A DNA stretch of 64,000 bases from positions 1 to 64,000 of the forward strand of contig NZ_SPNT01000010.1 of assembly GCF_004959855.1 (NCBI RefSeq). The letters are read 5' to 3'. The notes under the pieces were generated by a model. It was not told where the DNA came from, did no database searches, and saw only the letters and a list, made by a program, of their open reading frames with translations. The stretch comes from Nitratireductor sp. XY-223 (GTDB lineage: Bacteria > Pseudomonadota > Alphaproteobacteria > Rhizobiales > Rhizobiaceae). The position numbers were made by a program, and so were the translations under genes. Shown piece after piece: positions 19,263 through 26,959 of the stretch (position 1 is its first letter; each line of letters starts with the position of its first letter).

Positions 19263-20768
19263 ATGAGCGCGGCCAAAATAAAAATTCTGTCCGAGCTTCG
19301 TCCGGCCGCCGACGGCTTTGCGGGTATACCGCAGGAAACAAGGCTTATGTTCTTAAGCATGCTTGAGAACAACAATTTCGAATTGACCGGACTTCTCAAT
19401 TATAACAGGAGATGGCTCGAAAAATCGAAAACTATCGGCGGTAACAATGACAAAATATACTATAATTCCAGGATTATATTATCACTTAGCAATAGAAGCA
19501 GGAGTTATTTTCTCGAAAGAGCAAGCGAACGTTTAAGCAATTTGTGGCAGACCTCAAAATTGCTGACTTTCGGGAAATGGCTAAACACAATTAAGGTTCA
19601 CGATCTCAACACCGATGTTGTAGGCGAATTCGTGTGGCAAAACTACTTCACGGCATCTCTTCCTCCGACACGATACGATCTTATCAGTTCAGCCAAGTAC
19701 GCTGCTATTCGCCCACCCTGGTCGGCCATGCACAGCGCAGGCATGATTGCACCTTTCAAAGGACGCTACCCTGTCATTGACACAAGACCATATGATGTTT
19801 TCATCGCCCAGACACCCTGGCCGGGTGTGATTGGCCGTCAAACCCGATTGGTGGTTCGGTATCATGACGCGATACCGGTTTTATATCCTCAGACAATCCA
19901 AAATCCGCACATCCACCAAATCGCCCACTACTTTTCACTCTTGTCCAATTTGCGAAATGGAGCGCTTGTTGTCTGTAACTCCGAAAATAGCAGAAATGAT
20001 TTGCTGCAGATATTTCCCCAATTTGAAAAGCAGGCATCTGTAATTCCGTGTGCTGTTCCGGATAATCATGATTTTCAGTACCCGAGCCGCAAGCAGTTAT
20101 CTGATATAATACAATCCAATATCGAGCCGAGCACCGAACCGATATTCAGCGATGCAACAGTCGAAGACGCGTTTTATGCGCGCAATCTGGACGCAAGCGG
20201 CCTCAGATTTCTTGTAATGGTTTCAACAATCGAGCCGCGGAAGAACCATCGCCGGCTGATATCTGCGTGGAACCAGATACGTGCGAGCTACATGCCCGAC
20301 CTCAAGCTGGTCATCATCGGAAAGCCGGGTTGGAATGTCGAAAATACGCTCGAGACCATGAAGCCGCATCAACGAAAAGGGCAATTATTCCATCTAACCG
20401 GGGTTTCCTCGCCTGATCTGCACAAACTGTATAACGGCGCCGAGGCAGTGATATGTCCATCGATTGCGGAAGGATTTGATCTGAGTGGAGTCGAAGCCAT
20501 GCTGTGCGGGGGTAAAGTCGCGGCATCTGACATTCCCGTGCACCGGGAAATCTATGAGGATGCGTGCGAGTATTTCGATCCCTATTCGACGCAACAAGCA
20601 GTTGATGCGATCATGCGCATTATCTCGGAGGACGCAAATAACAACCGCAGCCGGCTTGTTGAAAGGGGCGCGGCCGTTGGAGCCAAATTTCAGATTAAGC
20701 AGGTCAAACCGTTGTGGGACGAGTTTCTGCTGAGCCTTTCAGGATCCACACGCAACGGAGCAGGTTGA
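19263..20768 (+). CDS. GT4-family glycosyltransferase
   Basis: In this 501-residue protein the C-terminal half is clearly GT4: FLVMVSTIEPRKNHRRLISAWNQI (nucleotide-binding strand), LKLVIIGKPGWNVENTL, LFHLTGVSSPDLHKLYNGAEAVICPSIAEGFDLSGVEAMLCGGKVAASDIPVHREIY with both donor-site acids. The N-terminal half has VVRYHDAIPVLYP, seen in mannosyl/rhamnosyl-type GT4 enzymes. It is about 100 residues longer than usual because of an N-terminal extension. Codon use is more AT-rich than that of the rfb operon. The donor sugar is unknown. Confidence 0.87.
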   Translation: MSAAKIKILSELRPAADGFAGIPQETRLMFLSMLENNNFELTGLLNYNRRWLEKSKTIGGNNDKIYYNSRIILSLSNRSRSYFLERASERLSNLWQTSKLLTFGKWLNTIKVHDLNTDVVGEFVWQNYFTASLPPTRYDLISSAKYAAIRPPWSAMHSAGMIAPFKGRYPVIDTRPYDVFIAQTPWPGVIGRQTRLVVRYHDAIPVLYPQTIQNPHIHQIAHYFSLLSNLRNGALVVCNSENSRNDLLQIFPQFEKQASVIPCAVPDNHDFQYPSRKQLSDIIQSNIEPSTEPIFSDATVEDAFYARNLDASGLRFLVMVSTIEPRKNHRRLISAWNQIRASYMPDLKLVIIGKPGWNVENTLETMKPHQRKGQLFHLTGVSSPDLHKLYNGAEAVICPSIAEGFDLSGVEAMLCGGKVAASDIPVHREIYEDACEYFDPYSTQQAVDAIMRIISEDANNNRSRLVERGAAVGAKFQIKQVKPLWDEFLLSLSGSTRNGAG

Positions 20769-20798
20769 GTTTGCGGCAGGGGTTGGAGATGAGTTGAA

Positions 20799-21689
20799 AT
20801 GGTCTTGTCGAGAGAAGAGGTGATTTGGGGCTATCGCTTCATTCTGGGAAGAAATCCCGAAAGCGACCGGGTAATCGATGATAAGATTCGTCACAACAAA
20901 ACCATTCACGAACTGCGCTCAACGTTGCTGGGCAGCCCCGAATTCCAAAAACACATACTCCCGAAGTTCATTGCCTCCGACACCACGGGGACACCGAAGG
21001 TTCTCATAGTCAATTCCCATAGAAGATCGGGGACCCATTTTCTCATCGACACACTATTCCGGAACTTCAATCTGCACGGAACGTTCCTCGAAATTCAGGA
21101 AGTACCGCGCCATAAGCTGCTCAACAAAAAGATTGTCGTCAAAAATCACGCACCCAATTCACGCGCCAAGCATATTAGAAATATCCTTGATGGATATGAG
21201 AAGCATGAATTGCCGATTAAGGAGTTGTACATACTCAGAAATCCCTACCATACACTGCGGTCCTTATATTATTTCGACCTGGCAGGCATGGAGCCGAAAT
21301 TTGCGGTGAAGTCAGGTATTGGATTTTACGATTACCTGACCGAAGCCTCACCTTATAAAGGGTCCGATGGAAAAAAGAGTCGTCTGGATTTTTACTTTCA
21401 CCACTACAAATATTGGTCAAAAAATAATAATTCTCTTACAATAAAATACGAACAACTAAAAGAAGATAAAGACGCTGTACTGCAAAGAATAGCGAAATAC
21501 ATTGACGAAAAGATAATAGTGAATGATTCACATGCTATCGATGACACCTCGATCGCAACCGGAATTACCAGCAAGACCGACACGGGTATCTGGACGAATG
21601 CCGTTTTGGATTTATTTGCCTCACCGGAATATGCCCGTCAGATAACGGAAATGGGATACGAAGTCGTTCGCTCGGCGGAAAACATATGA
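20799..21689 (+). CDS. Sulfotransferase-family protein with N-terminal DUF4214-like segment
   Basis: Residues 1 to about 55 (LSREEVIWGYRFILGRNPES...LRSTLLGSPEFQ) match the short DUF4214-like motif found on many glycan-modifying proteins. The rest is a sulfotransferase fold: KVLIVNSHRRSGTHFLIDTLF as the PAPS loop (SHRRSGTHF) and LYILRNPYHTLRSLYYFD as the 3'-phosphate site. A likely ribosome binding site (GGAG) precedes the ATG. It follows a GT4 gene by 30 bases on the same strand and should be co-transcribed. It would sulfate a glycan or glycosylated target; the acceptor is unknown. Confidence 0.75.
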   Translation: MVLSREEVIWGYRFILGRNPESDRVIDDKIRHNKTIHELRSTLLGSPEFQKHILPKFIASDTTGTPKVLIVNSHRRSGTHFLIDTLFRNFNLHGTFLEIQEVPRHKLLNKKIVVKNHAPNSRAKHIRNILDGYEKHELPIKELYILRNPYHTLRSLYYFDLAGMEPKFAVKSGIGFYDYLTEASPYKGSDGKKSRLDFYFHHYKYWSKNNNSLTIKYEQLKEDKDAVLQRIAKYIDEKIIVNDSHAIDDTSIATGITSKTDTGIWTNAVLDLFASPEYARQITEMGYEVVRSAENI

Positions 21690-21696
21690 AGCCAAC

Positions 21697-21755
21697 CCAC
21701 GCGAATGGCACCGCGTGGCCGTGAGTGGTTGCACCTTGGGGCAGATGGTTCTGCC
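21697..21755. terminator. Two hairpins between convergent sulfotransferase genes
   Basis: CCACGCG (21697-21703) pairs perfectly with CGCGTGG (21712-21718) around an 8-base loop, and GGCAG (21740-21744) pairs with CTGCC (21751-21755). They lie in the 92 bases between two genes that end head-on, where a bidirectional terminator is expected. Neither has a strong T run, so factor-independent termination is uncertain. Confidence 0.35.
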
Positions 21756-21781
21756 ACGCATCGTATGGGCGCAAGAACATG

Positions 21782-22468
21782 TCAGCAAACAGGCAGGTTA
21801 TCGCCGATTTTCTTTACGCGTATCCGGCGAACGCTGTGGTATAGCGCGTCGTCTTCGACAGTGATGTTGTCAATCAGTCGCTCCACATCAGAAGAGTAAT
21901 GGTGATCGAAATAGCCGTCTGCCTGACCGTTTTTTCGAGTGAGGGGAGTATTTGGCAACTCAAACGTTTCCGTAACCGCGTCAACAAAATCAGACAAGAA
22001 ATCGAAACACCCAACAATAAAGTCCTCGCTGTTCACTCTTGATGCCACCTGATTGGCGATTTTCGATCCGCCCACGTATCGGCACTGTCCGTTTGTTGAA
22101 GCATTCCTGAACTTGGTGTCCGAACTCAAAGCGCTTTCCAACGATTTGTCACAGTGTAGCGGGTGTTCGGGGCGACGGGAGGCCCATTCAAAACGCGAGA
22201 TCACTTGATCCAGCGGCCGTCGGACGACAGCACAACGAACAAGTGGCCCGCTTAATGACCCGATCACCGGAGATCTGTATGGAAAATGTCCTCCGATCAC
22301 CTCGAATCGATCTAGGTACGAGGGGCCGTTGCGCTCAATCAGTTGCCGCAATTCCAATGCGTTGCCCCATAAAACACTATGGTCCCCGAACGCCTCCCGC
22401 AACCACGCCTGCACTGAAGTGCCTGCTGTCTTCGGAACGTGATGAAAAATGAGCTTTGGGCGCGCCAA
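21782..22468 (-). CDS. Sulfotransferase-family protein
   Basis: The 228-residue protein starts LIFHHVPKTAGTSVQAWLREAFG, the PAPS-binding loop in the form (HVPKTAGTS) typical of carbohydrate sulfotransferases of the heparan 2-O/chondroitin type. VRCAVVRRPLDQVISRFEWAS is the 3'-phosphate site. A FIVGCFDFLSDFVDAV segment near the C-terminus is also family-like. It converges with the other sulfotransferase gene at 21689. Its size is near the small end of the family. It probably sulfates the locus glycan. Confidence 0.78.
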   Translation of the reverse strand: MARPKLIFHHVPKTAGTSVQAWLREAFGDHSVLWGNALELRQLIERNGPSYLDRFEVIGGHFPYRSPVIGSLSGPLVRCAVVRRPLDQVISRFEWASRRPEHPLHCDKSLESALSSDTKFRNASTNGQCRYVGGSKIANQVASRVNSEDFIVGCFDFLSDFVDAVTETFELPNTPLTRKNGQADGYFDHHYSSDVERLIDNITVEDDALYHSVRRIRVKKIGDNLPVC

Positions 22469-23018
22469 AATACCAGCCCCTTAAAATTTGATGCCCTCAG
22501 CGGGCACCATCACGTCGCAAAAGACGTACAAGGGCCTTGCGTGGATCATTGCAGTAAGTCATGCCTTTTCCCGGCAACAGTTACATCATGTGAAGACCTG
22601 ATGCCAACCCCATCTGAAGGAACTGTGTATCTTTGGAGCATTTCATTGCCCAATCGGAGTATTGCGCGGCCAACTCGAGTGCAAAATCTGCCATTTGTTT
22701 TGAGCAGTCGCTCCCTATCTGGCCCCGGGTTTGCTCGCCATGGCTTAACCAGGCAGAAAATTGCAAACTTATACAATCCATGCGGATTGGATTCAAAAGA
22801 GATCGCTACCCGAACCGACTTCTTGAATACTCTGCGGGAACAATTCTATTCAGAACCTGAATTTTGCTATTCGGTCTGACTACAGCTAAAAGTCAAACTG
22901 ACAGATAGTGGGTGGGGAATTCAATTCGCGGATCAACAAACGTGCCGTCCGAACCGGTTGGCGATTTCACGAATTGTGTGCTCTCGGCAGTGGCTCAAGC
23001 ATCGCAAAGTCAATTGTC
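22469..23018. other. Stretch without a confident gene; possible small minus-strand frame
   Basis: The best candidate is a minus-strand frame ending at 22581 (71 residues from a TTG at 22796, or 66 from the ATG at 22781). It is helix-forming and looks coding in composition (ADFALELAAQYSDWAMKCSKDTQFLQ), loosely like phasin-type helices. It lacks a ribosome binding site and may be a remnant. A frame upstream of the GT4 gene (22908-23018) is open but resembles no family. Confidence 0.25.
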
Positions 23019-24149
23019 ATGCGCGTAGTTTCAGACATCAAGGATCCGTTGGTGCACAAGAGCGGCATAGCTCGTGCGACTTCGGAAATCACAAAGAGGA
23101 TATGCCGGAGCGATGCGACAATCACTCCCCGCCAGCCAAAGGTCCGCAGCCAGTTGCCTGGCGGGCCCGGCGCTGGCCCAAATGTTTTCGTCGCGCATAT
23201 GAGTGCTATCGGCCACTTGACCTGGCTCTCCACAAAACGCGCTAGACAGCTGGACAGATCACAGATCGATATTTTTTGGGGGCCCGCCCATCGTCTTCCA
23301 ATGGGACTGGGCAGGTCTGTACCCTGTGTTGTCACGATCCATGATCTCGTCTGGGCAAAATATCCCCAAACAATGCGACGCACGAGATTGTTGGCAGAAC
23401 GTATTCTGTCGCCACATGCGATGAGGCGGGCCGATGCGATTATCGCAATTTCCAATGCAACTCGGGACGATGTCATCGAGCGCTTTCCGCACTTTGCCGA
23501 CAAGATTCGGGTGATCTATCCAGGCGCTTCGCGATTAGCAGAATTGAGCAGCGGCAAGGTGGCTAAGCCCGCGCAGCGGCGAAGGGCGGACTATGCTCTG
23601 TTCGTCGGCACGATTGAGCCGCGCAAGAACATCGGCAACCTGTTGCACGCCATTGCCATCACAAAAGCCAAAGGAATTGAGACCGGGAAACTGATCATTG
23701 TTGGCGCACATGGCTGGAGACACGAAGAAATCGGCGCGCTGATCGACAGATTCGGACTCTCGGATTGTGTGAGTGCCCTTGGATATGTCAGCGATGCCGG
23801 CCTCGCTGAGCTTTACCAGGGAGCACGTTTTCTCGCAATGCCGTCTCTTTGTGAGGGTTTCGGCCTTCCCATAATAGAGGCCGGATCATATGGCGTGCCG
23901 GCGCTGACCAGCAATGTCTCATCCATGCCGGAAGCGGCCGGTAAAGCCGGTTTGTTTGTCGATCCGCTGGATCCCCATGACATAGCCCGAGGATGGCAAC
24001 GTCTGTGGCATGATGATGCTCAGTACAAAAAATTGCGCAGCCTCGCAGTGAGCAACGCCGCCCGCTTCTCGTGGTCAAGAACCGCCGAGGAAATGCTGGC
24101 ACTTTTTCAGGAGGTGATCGATCGGCATCGGAAACGCTGCACGCGGTAA
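23019..24149 (+). CDS. GT4-family glycosyltransferase
   Basis: GT4 layout: VPCVVTIHDLVWAKYPQTMRRTRLL in the N-terminal half, ADAIIAISNATRDDVIERF, then YALFVGTIEPRKNIGNLLHAIAIT, KLIIVGAHGWRHEEI and LAMPSLCEGFGLPIIEAGSYGVPALTSNVSSMPEAAG with the donor-site acids. The frame opens at 22908, but sequence resembling the family begins at MRVVSDIKDPLVHKSGIARATSEI, so I chose the ATG at 23019 (376 residues, a usual length). It is followed by another GT4 gene on the same strand. Confidence 0.87.
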   Translation: MRVVSDIKDPLVHKSGIARATSEITKRICRSDATITPRQPKVRSQLPGGPGAGPNVFVAHMSAIGHLTWLSTKRARQLDRSQIDIFWGPAHRLPMGLGRSVPCVVTIHDLVWAKYPQTMRRTRLLAERILSPHAMRRADAIIAISNATRDDVIERFPHFADKIRVIYPGASRLAELSSGKVAKPAQRRRADYALFVGTIEPRKNIGNLLHAIAITKAKGIETGKLIIVGAHGWRHEEIGALIDRFGLSDCVSALGYVSDAGLAELYQGARFLAMPSLCEGFGLPIIEAGSYGVPALTSNVSSMPEAAGKAGLFVDPLDPHDIARGWQRLWHDDAQYKKLRSLAVSNAARFSWSRTAEEMLALFQEVIDRHRKRCTR

Positions 24150-24242
24150 TTCACTTTATCCGTAGCGACAATCCAGGAAGGCCAGTAGCCGGTTCAGGTA
24201 AGCCTTCTATTGGGGAATGCCATCATATGTCCCAAGACCACC

Positions 24243-25352
24243 ATGCGCATCCTGCACTTCTACAAGACCTATTGGCCGGACACATTTGGCGGAACCGAGC
24301 GGACGATTAATGCCCTCGCCGAGAACACGCATCCACTCGGGGCCGAGCACCATGTTCTTTCGCTGAGCGCGTCGCCGTCGCAGCATGTACGGCGGCATGG
24401 CAGCCAGACGATTCATCAGGCAAAGCGGCTATTTTCAATCGCGTCCACAGATATCTCGGTTGACAGCATCGGCAAGTTTCGGCGATTGGCCAAACAGTCC
24501 GACATCATTCACCTTCACTTTCCTTGGCCCTTTATGGATCCGGTTTATTTGGCCTTTGCGTCCGGCAAACCGGCGGTATTGACTTATCATTCGGATGCAC
24601 TCGGCAGCCGCCTGCTGCAAGCGGTGTATGCACCGATGCAACATGTACTGCTATCCCGTGTTGACGCCATCGTACCAACATCTCAGAACTATCTCGAAAC
24701 GAGCCCGACATTGCAGCGGTATCGAAGCAAGACAACGGTCATTCCGCTTGGGATTGACGCCGCGGCCTATCCATCCCCTTCCAGGGAAACTCTTGAAAAA
24801 TGGCGCCGGGTTATTGATGTGCCGTTCTTTTTGTTCACCGGGGTTCTCAGACATTACAAGGGACTGAACAATCTGCTGCAGGCGGCGCGCGCTCTCGATT
24901 TGCATGTCGTTATTGCCGGATCGGGCAAATGCAAGGATGGGCTGCTTGCTGCGAAAAAAAAGATGGGGCTGGAGAATGTGCACTTGATTGGCGCGGTAGG
25001 CGAGTTGGACAAGATCGCACTGCTTAAGTTGTCGGTCGGGTTTGTATTTCCGTCTAATATTCGTTCGGAAGCATTCGGTCTTGCCTTGGTGGAGGCTGCG
25101 ATGATGGGCAAACCGTTGATTAGCTGTGAAATAGGAACAGGGACAAGTTATGTAAATATCAACGGCGAAACAGGGTTTATCGTGCCGCCAAACGATCCTG
25201 CTGCCTTAGCCAACGCAATGCTCACGCTTGCGGAGAATCCCGAGTTGTGCAGGGCATTCGGCAAAGCTGCCAAACAACGGTACGAAACGCTATTTCGCGC
25301 GCAGACGATGAGCCAGCGCTATTTCGAGCTCTACAAGAAGATTCTCCACTAA
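24243..25352 (+). CDS. GT4-family glycosyltransferase
   Basis: GT4 enzyme of 369 residues from the ATG at 24243: acceptor loop HFYKTYWPDTFGGTERTINALAE, VDAIVPTSQNYLE, FFLFTGVLRHYKGLNNLLQAARAL, and donor motif VFPSNIRSEAFGLALVEAAMMGKPLISCEIGTGTSYV. The form of the N-terminal loop and of GVLRHYKG is typical of mannosyl- and rhamnosyltransferases of bacterial surface glycans. The frame is open from 24210, but the family start is at MRILHFYKTYWPD. It is the last plus-strand glycosyltransferase of the locus. Confidence 0.9.
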   Translation: MRILHFYKTYWPDTFGGTERTINALAENTHPLGAEHHVLSLSASPSQHVRRHGSQTIHQAKRLFSIASTDISVDSIGKFRRLAKQSDIIHLHFPWPFMDPVYLAFASGKPAVLTYHSDALGSRLLQAVYAPMQHVLLSRVDAIVPTSQNYLETSPTLQRYRSKTTVIPLGIDAAAYPSPSRETLEKWRRVIDVPFFLFTGVLRHYKGLNNLLQAARALDLHVVIAGSGKCKDGLLAAKKKMGLENVHLIGAVGELDKIALLKLSVGFVFPSNIRSEAFGLALVEAAMMGKPLISCEIGTGTSYVNINGETGFIVPPNDPAALANAMLTLAENPELCRAFGKAAKQRYETLFRAQTMSQRYFELYKKILH

Positions 25353-25590
25353 ACGCCGTCGATAGGATGCACGAAGGCTATGGCCTTTAATTCTCTGTCC
25401 TCTCGGTTGAGCACGGCTTCACCGCCAACCTCCGGAAGCGGGGCCGAACGATCGGCGGCACGAAGTCGCGTGCGTTGAGCTCCAAACTCAATGCCTGTCA
25501 TGGGTAAGTGAATCTGAAGCTCGAAGAGCCTCGCAAGGCCGACCGGTCATCGCCGCTCATGCGGCGCGCGAGCGAAAATTCATGCGCACC

Positions 25591-26871
25591 CTACGCTGCC
25601 TGCGCCCCGCCGTCCGGTATCCGTGCCAGGGAGCAGAGCACCGCGACAAGCGAGATGAAATAAAGCGTCGAAACGTCGTGGTAGAACAGCAGGTTGGTCA
25701 TGCCGTAGAGCGCATAAGATGTCGTGACGCAGAAAATCCCGCCGAAGACGACCGGTTGCGCGTTGCGCAAAACGAAAAGCGGCACAAAAAGCACGGCGAG
25801 CAGCGACAGAGGGCCGAGAACACCCGTTGCGACAAGATCGGTGAGATAGCCGTTGTGCAAGTGCGAATAATCAAAATCCTCGCCGTTTTTAGGATCTTTT
25901 GCGATCGCGGCGCGCATCACTTCATGGCGTCCGTGACCGGTCAAAGGCCGCTCCTGGAACGCCGCCAGCCCGGCCCGGTAGAGGAGCAGGCGCATGGAAA
26001 TGCTCTCCTCCCTGATCTGCCCGTCTGCGGGATTCCCCAGCCGCTCCGCGGCCAGCTCGATGCGATGCGTCAGTTCCGGATCGGCCTTGATGACGCCGAA
26101 GCTGAGCACGCCGATCGCCAGGGCGGCGAGAAGCCCGCGTTTCGCCATATAGGCGAGGCCGAAATGGCGGTGCCCCATGACCAATGCGTAGGCCACCAGC
26201 ACTATGCAGTAGGAAAGCAGCGGGCCACGGCTTCCCGAGCTCAAAAGCGCAAACAGCGCGGCCAGCGCCCCGGCGGCCAGCAGCCAGCGCATCGCCCCCC
26301 TGAAAAAGAGCAGCCCATGAATGCACAACAGGCCCGATACCATCGCGCCGAGCGCCAGGATCAGCGGATTGCCGCTGAAGGCCGAGCGCAGATATTCATG
26401 CGAGAACTGGCCGGCAACAATCACGATCAGTGCCGCAAGGATTGCGCCGCCGGCCGTCCCGGCAAAGAACATGTCGATCCAGTAGGGCCGTACGGCTCGT
26501 CTCAACACGGGCAGCACGGGTGCGAACAGCAAAAACAGCACATTACCGTAAACCGCGCCGAATCCCGACATGGATCCGTTCCGAATGGCGTGGCCGACGG
26601 CAAATGCCGCCATGATGAGAAAATAGGCGGAAAACGCCGCAATAACGGGCTTTTCGATGGCGTCGAACCGGCGGCATCGCGGATCGAAGATCCAGTAAAG
26701 CACGGCGAACGGCCAGAACCCGATGGCAACAACGGAGCCGCCGCTGCCGATGCCCGGAAACAGCAGGAATCCCAGAAATATGCCCAGCGCCCAGCGCAGC
26801 GACGCGCTCGCATCGCTGCGGTGGAAATGAACCCAGAATAAGCGGCTGAGCGTGCCGGACGGTTCTGCCAA
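25591..26871 (-). CDS. O-antigen ligase / polymerase-like membrane protein (Wzy/WaaL type)
   Basis: A polytopic membrane protein with about ten to twelve hydrophobic segments and a large periplasmic loop ending in the family motif (RPLTGHGRHEVM...DYSHLHNGYLTDLVATGVLGPL), which is the O-antigen ligase/Wzy signature with the H-x-x-H-N-G pattern. It would polymerise glycan repeat units or ligate them to lipid. The frame is open to 27165, but that part is antisense to the acyl-CoA dehydrogenase. A TTG at 26871 with GGGAG about 8 bases upstream gives 426 residues, the usual length. It closes the polysaccharide locus. Confidence 0.82.
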   Translation of the reverse strand: MAEPSGTLSRLFWVHFHRSDASASLRWALGIFLGFLLFPGIGSGGSVVAIGFWPFAVLYWIFDPRCRRFDAIEKPVIAAFSAYFLIMAAFAVGHAIRNGSMSGFGAVYGNVLFLLFAPVLPVLRRAVRPYWIDMFFAGTAGGAILAALIVIVAGQFSHEYLRSAFSGNPLILALGAMVSGLLCIHGLLFFRGAMRWLLAAGALAALFALLSSGSRGPLLSYCIVLVAYALVMGHRHFGLAYMAKRGLLAALAIGVLSFGVIKADPELTHRIELAAERLGNPADGQIREESISMRLLLYRAGLAAFQERPLTGHGRHEVMRAAIAKDPKNGEDFDYSHLHNGYLTDLVATGVLGPLSLLAVLFVPLFVLRNAQPVVFGGIFCVTTSYALYGMTNLLFYHDVSTLYFISLVAVLCSLARIPDGGAQAA

Positions 26872-26959
26872 TTGTTCACTCCCGGGGCGATGATTCCCCC
26901 GCTCAAGAGCGTTAGGAGAACCGCCGGTCCATTGCAAGCACGGCTGGAGAAAGTAAAGG

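Noticed and set aside
25582-26841. 419-codon plus-strand frame
   Set aside because: It is antisense to the O-antigen ligase-like gene; its composition (many Q, R, H, E) reflects the complement of a hydrophobic protein.
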